The notes under the pieces were generated by a model. It was not told where the DNA came from and ran no database searches. It saw only the letters and a program-made list of their open reading frames with translations. A stretch of DNA of 54,158 bases, from contig JALVTF010000011.1 of assembly GCA_027024145.1 (NCBI GenBank), positions 1 through 54,158 on the forward strand. Reading direction: 5' to 3'. This DNA comes from Campylobacterales bacterium. Its GTDB lineage: Bacteria > Campylobacterota > Campylobacteria > Campylobacterales > Nitratiruptoraceae. The number at the start of each line of letters is the position of its first letter. The first letter of the stretch is position 1. Of this stretch, positions 1-9,309 are shown one piece after another. The translations under genes were made by a program, and so were the position numbers.

Positions 1-333
1 GGCCACAGGGTCTATGAAGTCGAAAGCGGTATCGAGGGGCTGGAATTTTTGGAAAATCTCGAAAAAGAGGCTGAGCGTGAAGGCGTGGATATCACAGACA
101 AGATCCAGCTCATCATCAGCGATATCGAGATGCCGGGGATGGATGGTCTGACATTTACGAAAAAAGTCAAAGAACATCCCATCTTTTCCAAAATCCCAAT
201 CGTCATCAACACCTCGCTTTCGGACAAAGCGACGGTGGACAAGACGCGCTATGTCAACGCCGATGCACATCTGGTGAAATTCGATACCAAAGATCTCTTG
301 CACATCGTGCATGAGTACGCTATCAAGAAATAG
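1..333 (+). CDS. cheV: CheV-type chemotaxis coupling protein, C-terminal receiver domain (5' partial)
   Basis: The reading frame is open from base 1, so the gene begins outside the window. What is visible is the end of a response-regulator receiver domain: the phosphoacceptor motif ISDIEMPGMDG followed by IPIVINTSLSD and a conserved lysine near VKF. CheV proteins join a CheW-like domain to such a receiver and couple chemoreceptors to CheA in an adaptable way. The CheW half is missing here, so CheV is inferred from the receiver's sequence character and from cheY following at once with a strong ribosome binding site (aggagg, 332-337). Another two-component receiver protein is possible but less likely. 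Confidence 0.75.
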   Translation, partial: GHRVYEVESGIEGLEFLENLEKEAEREGVDITDKIQLIISDIEMPGMDGLTFTKKVKEHPIFSKIPIVINTSLSDKATVDKTRYVNADAHLVKFDTKDLLHIVHEYAIKK

Positions 334-341
334 GAGGAACA

Positions 342-740
342 ATGGCACTGCCTGATAGAAATATAAAAATTTTAGTGGTCGACGATGCACCGATGATACG
401 AAGAATTCTCAAAAATCTGCTCAAAGAGATGGGATTCACCAATATCGACGAAGCCGAAGACGGGATGGTGGCACTACAAAAACTGCGCAGCCAGAAGTAC
501 GACTTCGTCATTACCGACTGGAACATGCCCAATCTCACAGGTATAGAACTGGTCCAAGAGATCAGAAAAGATCCCAATCTCAAGCATTTGCCGATAATGA
601 TGGTAACGGCCGAGGCAAAAAAGGAAAACATCATCCTCGCGCTCAAAAGCGGCGTGAACAACTATATCGTCAAACCCTTCACGCCAGAAAACGTCAAAGC
701 GAAAATCGAAGCAATCTTCAATGCCAAATCTAAAAAATAG
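342..740 (+). CDS. cheY: Chemotaxis response regulator CheY
   Basis: A 132-residue single-domain receiver, the usual CheY length. The acidic pair D14/D15, phosphoacceptor D59 (in ITDWNMPN), T88 and K110 (in VKPF) are all present, so it should be phosphorylated by CheA and bind the flagellar motor switch. It lies 8 nt after the cheV stop and 9 nt before a chemoreceptor gene, as part of one chemotaxis transcription unit. The ATG is preceded by aggagg at 332-337. The motif ITDWNMPN is typical of CheY rather than of DNA-binding regulators, and there is no output domain. Confidence 0.93.
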   Translation: MALPDRNIKILVVDDAPMIRRILKNLLKEMGFTNIDEAEDGMVALQKLRSQKYDFVITDWNMPNLTGIELVQEIRKDPNLKHLPIMMVTAEAKKENIILALKSGVNNYIVKPFTPENVKAKIEAIFNAKSKK

Positions 741-749
741 GAGCCGACT

Positions 750-2057
750 ATGAGCAAAGAGAACAAAAAAGAGTTCGAAAATAGCGAAATCCAAGCGTGC
801 AAAGAGGAGCTCGAAAAAGTACTTCGCACCGATAAAGAGCGCTGGATAGGAAGCGGTGGGAAGCTCGCCGAATCGATCTTCAACGCGGCCCTTGTCAAAA
901 CAGGGGTCTATCGCTTCAAAAACCGCTTCGCAAAGTTTAACGAATCTTTCGCCAAGATTACTCATACAAGCGAAGATAGCCTCAAGATCACCGACACTAT
1001 CATGCAAAGTATCGCGGAGATAGAAAAGGCTCAAAAAGAGACTACCGATCAGATAGAAAATGGCGAGACGATTCTGAATAAAACCAACCAGGACATCCTC
1101 GAATCGGTCAAGGCGATGGATAACCTCACCAAGACTACCGAAGAGCTCAAGAGAAAAATCAGCGGTATCGACCATGTCCTCAATGTCATCTTAGAGATCA
1201 CAGAACAAACCAACCTGCTCGCTCTCAACGCCGCCATCGAAGCGGCGCGTGCAGGCGAAGTGGGACGGGGCTTTGCCGTGGTAGCCGATGAGGTGCGCAA
1301 GCTCGCCGAAAAGACCAGCAAGAGTGCCAGTGAGATCCGCGAGGTGACGATCTCGGTGATGGACGAAATGGACAACACCGCAAAAGTGGTCAACAATGCC
1401 AAAACCATCGTCGAAGATAGTGCCGAAGGCGCCAGCGGCGTGCTTAAAACCTTCCATAAAATCAAGCAAAACAGTGCCAATGTGACAAATCTCATCAATC
1501 GTCAGATCGAATATACCAATCACCAAAAAAACAACATCTACACCTTTAGCGAAGAGATACAAAAGCTCAACGAAGACCTCAAAGAGGCGCAAGAGCTCGC
1601 CAACATCACCGGACTGCGCATTCTCTCCACTATCGACATGATGAAAGAGGGTATCGACAAATGTGCAGAATCTACAAAAGACCAAGCGGTCACCAAGATT
1701 CTCGATGCCATCAAAGCACACTCCATCTATATCACGAATGTCGCGAAATTGATGGAAGGCTACGAAGAGATCACCCTCAAAGATTTCACATCCTGTGATT
1801 ACGGCAGATGGTTCTACTCCGGTGAAGCCCTCAAAGCCCTCAGACCTTACGGTGACGAGGTAATAGCCATCCTCGAAGGCACGGAAGATCTGCACAAAGA
1901 GGTGCACAATATCGCCCAAGAGCTCGTGCGTCTCAAACGAGAAAACCGCCGTGAAGAGATTTTCGACAAGTTCCAAGAGCTCGCGGAAGCGGCCACGGCA
2001 CTCGTGAAAGAGCTGACCAAAATCTACGCGATCATCGCTGCAAAAGAGCTTGACTAA
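750..2057 (+). CDS. Soluble methyl-accepting chemoreceptor with CZB zinc-binding domain (TlpD-like)
   Basis: 435 residues with no membrane segment or signal peptide, so a cytosolic receptor. Long helices lead to the kinase-control hairpin tip at about 149-188 ([21 protein letters not shown], then [17 protein letters not shown]). The C-terminus is a CZB (chemoreceptor zinc-binding) domain with the expected ligands: H324, C349 (in SCDYGRW), H382 and H386. Size and architecture match Helicobacter pylori TlpD, a cytosolic receptor linked to oxidative/energy or zinc-dependent tactic responses. The ligand here is an inference. It is co-directional with cheV and cheY and is followed after 10 nt by a PAS-containing signalling protein, so the four probably act in one chemosensory pathway. 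Confidence 0.92.
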   Translation: MSKENKKEFENSEIQACKEELEKVLRTDKERWIGSGGKLAESIFNAALVKTGVYRFKNRFAKFNESFAKITHTSEDSLKITDTIMQSIAEIEKAQKETTDQIENGETILNKTNQDILESVKAMDNLTKTTEELKRKISGIDHVLNVILEITEQTNLLALNAAIEAARAGEVGRGFAVVADEVRKLAEKTSKSASEIREVTISVMDEMDNTAKVVNNAKTIVEDSAEGASGVLKTFHKIKQNSANVTNLINRQIEYTNHQKNNIYTFSEEIQKLNEDLKEAQELANITGLRILSTIDMMKEGIDKCAESTKDQAVTKILDAIKAHSIYITNVAKLMEGYEEITLKDFTSCDYGRWFYSGEALKALRPYGDEVIAILEGTEDLHKEVHNIAQELVRLKRENRREEIFDKFQELAEAATALVKELTKIYAIIAAKELD

Positions 2058-2067
2058 AGGCTAAACC

Positions 2068-3510
2068 ATGTACAAAAACCTCTACAACAAAAGAGGGATC
2101 GAGCCCAAAAACATCGAATCACCCTTCGAGCTGAACGAGCTCTTTTTCTCCATCACCGATCCCAAAGGGGTGATTCTTACGGGCAACGACGTGTTTGTCA
2201 GGGTGTTGAAGATGAGCAAAGAGGAGCTCATCGGCAAGCCACACAACATCATCCGCCATCCCGATATGCCGCGTGCTATATTCAAGGCTCTGTGGAGTAC
2301 TATCAAAGCCGGCAAACCCTTCGTGGGCTACGTCAAAAACATGGCAAAGGATGGGAGCTACTATTGGGTTTTGGCTGCAGTGTACCCCGTCATGGATGAA
2401 AACGGTGAAATAGAAAAATATATCTCCATCCGCCTCAAGCCAAGCTCCAAGATGTTCGAAATCATCCCTGATCTCTATCGCGAACTTCTCGAATATGAGA
2501 TCAAAAACGATATGGATGCTGCTTTGGAGCTTCTGGGCAAAAAGCTCAAAGAGCTCGGATATGAGAGCTACGAAGAGTTCTCCAAACGCGTATTTTTCGA
2601 AGAGGTGCAAAGCAGAGAAAAGCTGATCAAAAGCGACGACAATGTCAACTGTCAGGTAGATCTATCAAACGTGACAGCGGAAAATGCCGAATTTATCGAT
2701 CTTTTGTGCAATCTCGAGACGGTCTTTTTTCGCATCAATCGCTACTTCAACGAAATTTTCGGCAAGGTCAATCTCTTTTTGAATCTCAACGAAGAGCTCA
2801 ATAAAAAGAGCCAATTCATCTACGAACTGGCCGAGGATATACGCCTGCTCTCTCTCAATGCCTCCATCGAGAGCTATAAGGTCAAAAAAGAGGGGGTCTC
2901 TTTCTCCACGCTCTCACACGAAATGCGTAAGAACGCGGAGCTGAGCGAAAGAAAGATCTTGCAGCTGAGCGACATCATCGAGGATACCAAAAAGGATATC
3001 GAAGATATCGGCTTCAATATCCTCACATCCAAGCTGGTCATAGAGATGATCACTTTCTTTATCAAAGAGATGATCCAAAACCTCTCACACATGACGGTAG
3101 AAGATACGCGCCAAAAAGAGGTGATCGAAAACCTCAAAAACCTCTTTGCCCTTTTGGTGCACTACTCCCAAAATCTCTCCACCAATATCGACGCTTCTAA
3201 AAGTCAGCTGCGCTCGATGTTTTACAATATCCAAGAGCTCAACGTCCTCATCAACCGCCTCGACTTCATCCATATCAACGGCCTCATCGAATCGGCGCAT
3301 ACCAAAGGGGACGGCGGAGGTTTTACCATCATCTTCTCACAGATGCTCAAACTCATCGAAGCGGCAAAAAACGAGATCATCAATCTCGAGACAAGCATAG
3401 CAAACGCCAACGAAGAGAATCTCTCGGTCAATCTCATTACCGACGTAGCGCAGCAAAAAATAGCGAAACTCCAAAAAGAGTATGGCGAGATCTTCGCCCA
3501 GTATGTCTAA
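2068..3510 (+). CDS. PAS-domain signalling protein with degenerate chemoreceptor-like helical region
   Basis: 480 residues, no transmembrane helix. The N-terminal PAS domain (about 20-125) resembles the Aer aerotaxis type, with the motif HNIIRHPDMPRAIFKALW and a KDGSYYWVLAAVYPV strand pair that often surrounds a flavin or haem. The rest is helical. At about 255-295 there is an eroded chemoreceptor tip (LLSLNASIESYKVKKEG, then FSTLSHEMRKNAE), and a second similar segment lies at about 395-435 (HINGLIESAHTKGDGGGF). Neither keeps the canonical tip, so direct CheA coupling is doubtful. A redox- or oxygen-sensing partner of the preceding chemoreceptor is the best guess. Its stop codon overlaps that of the convergent ParA-like gene. 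Confidence 0.75.
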   Translation: MYKNLYNKRGIEPKNIESPFELNELFFSITDPKGVILTGNDVFVRVLKMSKEELIGKPHNIIRHPDMPRAIFKALWSTIKAGKPFVGYVKNMAKDGSYYWVLAAVYPVMDENGEIEKYISIRLKPSSKMFEIIPDLYRELLEYEIKNDMDAALELLGKKLKELGYESYEEFSKRVFFEEVQSREKLIKSDDNVNCQVDLSNVTAENAEFIDLLCNLETVFFRINRYFNEIFGKVNLFLNLNEELNKKSQFIYELAEDIRLLSLNASIESYKVKKEGVSFSTLSHEMRKNAELSERKILQLSDIIEDTKKDIEDIGFNILTSKLVIEMITFFIKEMIQNLSHMTVEDTRQKEVIENLKNLFALLVHYSQNLSTNIDASKSQLRSMFYNIQELNVLINRLDFIHINGLIESAHTKGDGGGFTIIFSQMLKLIEAAKNEIINLETSIANANEENLSVNLITDVAQQKIAKLQKEYGEIFAQYV

Positions 3511-4310
3511 CCGATGATCTCCTCGAGTTTGGCGAAGGCCGGCTTGAGGATGCGTTCGTTGTATTTTTCGCAGTCGCTTTTGAGGGCTTTTTTGAAACTA
3601 AGTCTTTTGATCTCTTCCTTGGTTGCGCCGTTTTTGATAGCCTCGCGCAATTCCGCATCCACGTCCATATCCATATTTGCAAACTCCCAGAGCGTGATAC
3701 CAAAGGCGCGCGAATATTTGATGGCGTCGCTATCGGCCAAGACAAGATAGTTGCGATCTTTTTCGTCGATGTAGTTGATCACGCCTTTGGTATCAAAAAA
3801 GCCGTATTTATCGCCTAAGAATATATCGAACTGCGACTCGATCTCGCGATTTTCGTTCCAGCGGTTGAGGGCGAAGATGGTTTTGATATCGGGGTTTGCG
3901 TTTTTGACCTTTTGGTAGATGTTGATAGCGCTCGTGGCGTCGAGCTCACCATCCATGAGAGGGATCACCACGCTATCAAGAGCGTATATCATTCCGCTTT
4001 CGACTAGAGCGTCGAGGACATAGACGGCAGTTTTGTTCGCACCGATATCCATGACGATGTTGTTTTCGAGTAGCAAAATATCGCGTAGCTCTTCACGCAG
4101 ATCCAAACCTGCCACGCCCACGCGTTCGAGCCAGACAAGCCTACTCTTTTCGAAAGAGATGCTATCTTCGTTCTCGTCGTCAAACTCGAAAAATGATACG
4201 GGATTGTGAGATTTTTGGTAGAGGTAGGGAGTGACAAGCTGCATACTGATGGTGCTCTTGCCCACTCCCCCTTTGGTGTTGATGACTGCGATTTTTTTGA
4301 AATTTGGCAT
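3507..4310 (-). CDS. ParA/MinD-family P-loop ATPase (orphan)
   Basis: 267 residues beginning with a deviant Walker A (NTKGGVGKST, residues 11-20), the signature of ParA/MinD/Soj ATPases that dimerise on ATP and position DNA, chemoreceptor arrays or other cargo. A Walker B-like segment follows (NNIVMDIGANK), then VVIPLMDGELDATSAI. No parB-like gene is adjacent, so plasmid- or chromosome-type partition is not supported. The location beside a cytosolic chemoreceptor suggests it could place cytosolic chemotaxis clusters (compare ParC/PpfA), which is inference. It has its own -10 (4339-4344) and a 7-bp inverted repeat in its leader. The stop overlaps the convergent PAS gene by 4 bp. Confidence 0.8.
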   Translation of the reverse strand: MPNFKKIAVINTKGGVGKSTISMQLVTPYLYQKSHNPVSFFEFDDENEDSISFEKSRLVWLERVGVAGLDLREELRDILLLENNIVMDIGANKTAVYVLDALVESGMIYALDSVVIPLMDGELDATSAINIYQKVKNANPDIKTIFALNRWNENREIESQFDIFLGDKYGFFDTKGVINYIDEKDRNYLVLADSDAIKYSRAFGITLWEFANMDMDVDAELREAIKNGATKEEIKRLSFKKALKSDCEKYNERILKPAFAKLEEIIG

Positions 4311-4312
4311 TC

Positions 4313-4339
4313 TTACCCCGTCTATTGGTCTTGGGGTAA
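4313..4339 (-). promoter_or_regulatory. Inverted repeat in the leader of the ParA-like gene
   Basis: Perfect 7-bp arms TTACCCC (4313-4319) and GGGGTAA (4333-4339) with a 13-nt spacer lie between the -10 box and the start codon of the ParA-like gene. It could be an operator or an RNA stem near the transcription start. Function is inferred only from position. Confidence 0.4.
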
Positions 4340-4344
4340 TTATA
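4339..4344 (-). promoter_or_regulatory. -10 promoter element of the ParA-like gene
   Basis: On the minus strand the box reads TATAAT, preceded by TGG (extended -10 character), about 30 nt upstream of the ParA-like ATG. No good -35 is visible, as is normal for Campylobacterota sigma-70 promoters. Confidence 0.55.
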
Positions 4345-4357
4345 CCAAAAGCGGCGC

Positions 4358-5530
4358 TTAGTGGGAGCAGCCGCAGCTGCCACCACCATTATTGTGACCA
4401 CCACCTTGGGAGCCAGCTGCCGTGGAGCATGCAGAGACTCCCGGAGGTGTGGTGGGCTGGATCGCTTCGTTGCTGGCACCCCCCTCTTCATTGACTTTTT
4501 CTATGAAGTGCCAGAGCTTGTTGGCCGCTTTGTGGTAGCGCTTGGCCGTTTCGCTCTCAGGATGATAAAAGACCACGGGCTTGCCCTCGTCTCCTCCCTC
4601 GCGAATCGCCGGCTCGATGGGGATCTCACCCAGCACGCTCGTGCCATATTCGAGCGCCACGTCGTGCGCCGTGCCTTTGCCGAAGATATCACTCTCGGTG
4701 TGACAGCTGGGGCAGATGAAACCACTCATGTTTTCTACGATACCGGCGATGGGGATATGGAGCTTTTTGAACATATCGAGGCTGCGTCTGCTATCATCGA
4801 GGCTCACCATTTGCGGCGTGGTGACGGTCACACCTGCAGTGACAGGGACGCTTTGGGCCAGTGTCAACTGCGCATCGCCGGTGCCTGGAGGCATATCGAT
4901 AAAGAGCACATCCAGATCGCTCCACAAAATATCGCGCAGGAACTGCTCGATCGCCTTCATAATCATGGCACCACGCCAAATCAGCGACTGCCCCTCTTCC
5001 AGCAGTACGCCCATACTCATCACTTCTACGCCGTACTCGGTCTCGATAGGTTTGACCTTATTGCCCACCACTTCTGGCTGGACGCCGAGGATGCCCAGCA
5101 TTCTCGGGATATTGGGACCGTAGATGTCTGCATCGAGGATACCCACCTTCTTGCCCTGCATCGCAGTAGCGATAGCGAGGTTGACAGTGGTGGTCGATTT
5201 GCCCACTCCCCCTTTGCCACTGCTGATCATCACGAAGTTTTTGACTTGGGGGGCCAGGTTTTTGCCGCGGCTGGAAGTCTCGCGAGGCATCTTGGGCTGC
5301 TTGATATTGACGATCACCTCTTTGGCCCCTTCGAGGGAGAGTTTTTTAGTGATCTCGTCACGCAGCTGCTGTGCCACTTCTGGTGCGCTGGAAGTGACAT
5401 CGAGGTCTACGACCACTCTATCGCCGTTCACTTCGACGTTCTTTACAAAACCGAAAGTAACGATATCTTTGGTAAATCCCGGATATGCAACGGTGGAGAG
5501 AACCTGTTGCACTTTCTCATTGGTCAGCAT
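4358..5530 (-). CDS. mrp: Mrp/ApbC (NBP35-type) iron-sulfur cluster carrier ATPase
   Basis: 390 residues. The N-terminal DUF59/MIP18-like domain (about 1-80, containing VVVDLDVTSSAP) is followed by a P-loop domain with Walker A GKGGVGKST at 105-113, the motif DADIYGPNIPRMLG, MPPGTGDAQL and the cluster-binding CPSC (C273, C276). Family members bind a [4Fe-4S] cluster at a dimer interface and pass it to apo-proteins in the cytosol. The likely customers nearby include the Fe-S enzymes ThiC, Nth and MutY. An extra glycine-, histidine- and cysteine-rich tail ends the protein (GGGSCGCSH). The start has RBS aaaggag and a -10 at 5546-5551. Confidence 0.93.
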   Translation of the reverse strand: MLTNEKVQQVLSTVAYPGFTKDIVTFGFVKNVEVNGDRVVVDLDVTSSAPEVAQQLRDEITKKLSLEGAKEVIVNIKQPKMPRETSSRGKNLAPQVKNFVMISSGKGGVGKSTTTVNLAIATAMQGKKVGILDADIYGPNIPRMLGILGVQPEVVGNKVKPIETEYGVEVMSMGVLLEEGQSLIWRGAMIMKAIEQFLRDILWSDLDVLFIDMPPGTGDAQLTLAQSVPVTAGVTVTTPQMVSLDDSRRSLDMFKKLHIPIAGIVENMSGFICPSCHTESDIFGKGTAHDVALEYGTSVLGEIPIEPAIREGGDEGKPVVFYHPESETAKRYHKAANKLWHFIEKVNEEGGASNEAIQPTTPPGVSACSTAAGSQGGGHNNGGGSCGCSH

Positions 5531-5545
5531 CTATGCTCCTTTAGC

Positions 5546-5551
5546 ATTGTA
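5546..5551 (-). promoter_or_regulatory. -10 promoter element of mrp
   Basis: The minus strand reads TACAAT about 16 nt upstream of the mrp ATG, giving a very short leader that still contains the ribosome binding site aaaggag. The -35 region is not recognisable. Confidence 0.4.
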
Positions 5552-5630
5552 ATTCGGATAGATTTTATCCTATTTATCTTTAAGGAAGATTAAGAAGATT
5601 TGCAGTCGGTATTTATAATTTGTATATGGA

Positions 5631-5816
5631 ATACGAGCATCATAAATCGAGCGAATGCTTTGCGATTGCAATGTGCGAGGCGTATGGTAGCTTTAGCTAA
5701 AAAAGCGCGCCCAACCCGAAGGGCAGCATAGCTGTTCGTGCTTTTTAATACGCCTCACACAATGGTCGCTTGCGAGCAATCGCAACGCGCATGAGCGAGA
5801 TTTGGTGATGCTCGTA
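5631..5816. repeat. Large imperfect palindrome (about 186 bp) between mrp and thiC
   Basis: The outer arms are ATACGAGCATCA (5631-5642) and its exact complement TGATGCTCGTAT (5805-5816). Inside these GCGATTGC (5662-5669) pairs with GCAATCGC (5776-5783), GAGGCGTAT (5677-5685) with ATACGCCTC (5748-5756), and AAAAAGC (5700-5706) with GCTTTTT (5740-5746). The right half has about 13 extra bases. No reading frame of note occupies the 323-bp gap. It resembles a fold-back non-autonomous element (MITE-like) or a structured RNA; no target duplication was identified. Confidence 0.6.
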
Positions 5817-5840
5817 TGTACTCGTAATGTATTGCGTGCA

Positions 5841-7227
<1,387 letters not shown>

Positions 7228-7262
7228 TTACTGAAAAAAGATAAAAAAAAGCTTTCATTATG

Positions 7263-7268
7263 TATAAT
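7263..7268 (+). promoter_or_regulatory. -10 promoter element of ispDF
   Basis: A perfect TATAAT 30 nt upstream of the ispDF TTG start, preceded by an A/T-rich stretch instead of a clear -35. It drives the ispDF – regulator – ATP-sulfurylase-like – pgpA run. Confidence 0.6.
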
Positions 7269-7297
7269 TTCGTAACACATCAGCCAAAGGAACGCGA

Positions 7298-8422
7298 TTG
7301 TCCGATATCACCCTCATTATGCTTGGAGCCGGCGGTTCTACGCGCTTTGGACTGCCTGTGAAGAAGCAGTGGCTCTGGATAGGAGAAAAACCTCTGTGGC
7401 TATATGTAACAGATAACGTGGCGCAGATGGCAGATTTCGCGAAAATCATCGTCACCGCCCATCCTCAAGAGGCAGCTTTCTATGCCAGGTATTGCGACTA
7501 CGAAGTGATAGCGGGAGGAGCGAGCAGACAGGCATCCATCGCCAATGCCTTACAAAAAGTCACCACACCCTACGTGCTCATCAGCGATATAGCGCGAGCG
7601 TGCATCCAGCCGCAAGTGCTTGCAAACATGCTCGATGCACGCGATGAGGGCATCGACTGCATCGCACCATTCGTCCCCTCCCCCGATACAGTGGTGTATA
7701 AAAACGAAACAATCGATCGCGAGCAGGTCAAACTCATCCAAACGCCCCAACTCTCGCGCACCCAAAAGCTGCGCGAGGCTATCACGAGCGAAAAGGAATT
7801 TACCGACGAAAGCAGCGCCATCAAAGCAGTGGGCGGCAATGTGCTCTACGTTCCAGGAGACGTGCGCCAGCGCAAGCTCACCTATAAAGAGGATCTTTTC
7901 TACCTGCCTTGCCTGAAAGCCCCTGCACACCATCAGCGTATAGGACAGGGTTTCGATGTGCATGCATTCTGTGCAGAGAGGCCGCTTATGCTCTGTGGTG
8001 TACAAATCGACTACGACAAAGGACTCGCAGGTCACTCCGATGCGGATGTGGCGATCCACGCTCTTATAGATGCGCTTTTGGGAGCTGCCGGTTTTGGGGA
8101 CATAGGAGAGCTCTTCCCAGATAATGATGCGCGCTATGAAGGCATCGCATCTACGCAGCTTTTGGAGCATGTGGCGAGTCTTTTACGCTCCTGTGGATTT
8201 GTCATAGACAATATCGATCTGACAATCATGGCACAAGCCCCCAAACTGGCTCCCTATAAAAAAATGATGCAAAGAAGTATCGCACAGATCTTGCGACTTG
8301 CCACGCACAAAGTCAACATCAAAGCCACCACCACCGAAAAGCTGGGCTTTGTGGGGCGTAAAGAGGGTATCGCGGCCCAGGCTATAGCCACACTACACTA
8401 CTATGATTGGAGCGAGGCATGA
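7298..8422 (+). CDS. ispDF: Bifunctional IspD/IspF (MEP cytidylyltransferase / MEcPP synthase)
   Basis: 374 residues joining two steps of the non-mevalonate isoprenoid pathway. The IspD half (about 1-205) starts with the nucleotide-binding LGAGGSTRFG and contains the QTPQLSRTQKLREA segment. The IspF half (about 210-374) has the metal-binding IGQGFDVHAF, ADVAIHALIDALLGAAG and the TTEKLGFVGRKEGIAAQA signature. The fusion is typical of Campylobacterota and some alphaproteobacteria. Translation starts at a TTG with aaagga 6 nt upstream; no better ATG exists near the N-terminus. Its stop overlaps the start of the next gene (ATGA), suggesting translational coupling. Confidence 0.96.
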   Translation: MSDITLIMLGAGGSTRFGLPVKKQWLWIGEKPLWLYVTDNVAQMADFAKIIVTAHPQEAAFYARYCDYEVIAGGASRQASIANALQKVTTPYVLISDIARACIQPQVLANMLDARDEGIDCIAPFVPSPDTVVYKNETIDREQVKLIQTPQLSRTQKLREAITSEKEFTDESSAIKAVGGNVLYVPGDVRQRKLTYKEDLFYLPCLKAPAHHQRIGQGFDVHAFCAERPLMLCGVQIDYDKGLAGHSDADVAIHALIDALLGAAGFGDIGELFPDNDARYEGIASTQLLEHVASLLRSCGFVIDNIDLTIMAQAPKLAPYKKMMQRSIAQILRLATHKVNIKATTTEKLGFVGRKEGIAAQAIATLHYYDWSEA

Positions 8423-9309
8423 GAGTACTCATTGTCGAAAACGAAATTTATCTCGCGCAAAGTATCGCAGCCAAGCTCTCTGACATGGGCTACAGCTGCG
8501 AAATCGCCGCCAGCATCAAAGACGCACTGGCCGATGTGAACTTTGACGTGGTCTTTCTTTCTACGAACATCAACGGACAAGACTTCTCTCCCGTCATCGA
8601 AGCTTTTAAAGACAAAATCATAATCTTGCTCGTAAGCTACATCTCTCAAGACACCGTCAGCGAACCCCTCAGACGTGGGGCCAACGACTACATCCTCAAG
8701 CCCTTCATGATCGAAGAGCTTATCCGTAAAATGGAGCATTTCATCGAGCATGAAAATCTCATCCGCTCCAACAAGGCTTTGAGCGATTACGTAGAGTACC
8801 TTTTCAAAGATCTCAAAATCGAATCGATCTCCATTAAAGAGCCACTTCCCCTTTTTATCAAAACCAATTACCAAAAATATGCAGACTCCTACGCTTTTAG
8901 TTTCTCCAAGCTCTTGGGCGAGCCTTTTAAGTTTTACGCACTCTCCCAAAAAGGCGCCCTGGCAAAGATAAAGAGTGAAAAAAATTCCCAACTCCTCTAT
9001 ATTTGCGACTACCAAACACTCAAAAAGAGCGAACGGCAACAATTTTTGGAGATAATTAAAAACAAGCGAGCCATCATCGCAACGACCGAGGCGATCGAAG
9101 AGGAGCATCCTTTCAAGGTGATCGAACTCAAAAGCGACAACAAAATTTTCGATCGCAACGATATCCTGACGATCGATGAATACGTCAAATACATCATCAT
9201 CAACTATCAAAACAAATTCCCTGATACCATGCTTTCCAAGAAGCTGGGAATTTCGCGCAAGAGCCTGTGGGAGAAGAGGAAAAAGTATGAAATCTTCAAG
9301 AAAAAGTAA
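8419..9309 (+). CDS. Atypical orphan response regulator, HP1021/Cj1608 (CemR) type
   Basis: 296 residues: receiver domain (1-120), a middle domain without the AAA+ Walker motifs of NtrC-type regulators, and a C-terminal helix-turn-helix (about 270-292, containing LSKKLGISRKSLWEKRKKY). The receiver lacks the phosphoacceptor: S48 sits where Asp is expected (VVFLSTNING) and the acidic pair is altered to ENE (7-9), while K94 is kept. Length, architecture and position between ispDF and an ATP-sulfurylase-like gene match H. pylori HP1021 and C. jejuni Cj1608, phosphorylation-independent regulators tied to redox response, metabolism and chromosome replication. Start chosen at the ATG overlapping the ispDF stop. 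Confidence 0.88.
   Translation: MRVLIVENEIYLAQSIAAKLSDMGYSCEIAASIKDALADVNFDVVFLSTNINGQDFSPVIEAFKDKIIILLVSYISQDTVSEPLRRGANDYILKPFMIEELIRKMEHFIEHENLIRSNKALSDYVEYLFKDLKIESISIKEPLPLFIKTNYQKYADSYAFSFSKLLGEPFKFYALSQKGALAKIKSEKNSQLLYICDYQTLKKSERQQFLEIIKNKRAIIATTEAIEEEHPFKVIELKSDNKIFDRNDILTIDEYVKYIIINYQNKFPDTMLSKKLGISRKSLWEKRKKYEIFKKK

Noticed and set aside
3507-3510. Shared CTAA at convergent stop codons (also at 11474-11477) as a functional signal
   Set aside because: CTAA gives a stop on both strands, so it arises easily where convergent genes are packed tightly.
3507-4310. Plasmid partition locus
   Set aside because: No parB-like gene, iterons or replication gene nearby; surrounding genes are chromosomal.
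4361-5593. 410-residue plus-strand open frame opposite mrp
   Set aside because: It is antisense to a clearly conserved gene, has no recognisable domains and shows shadow composition.
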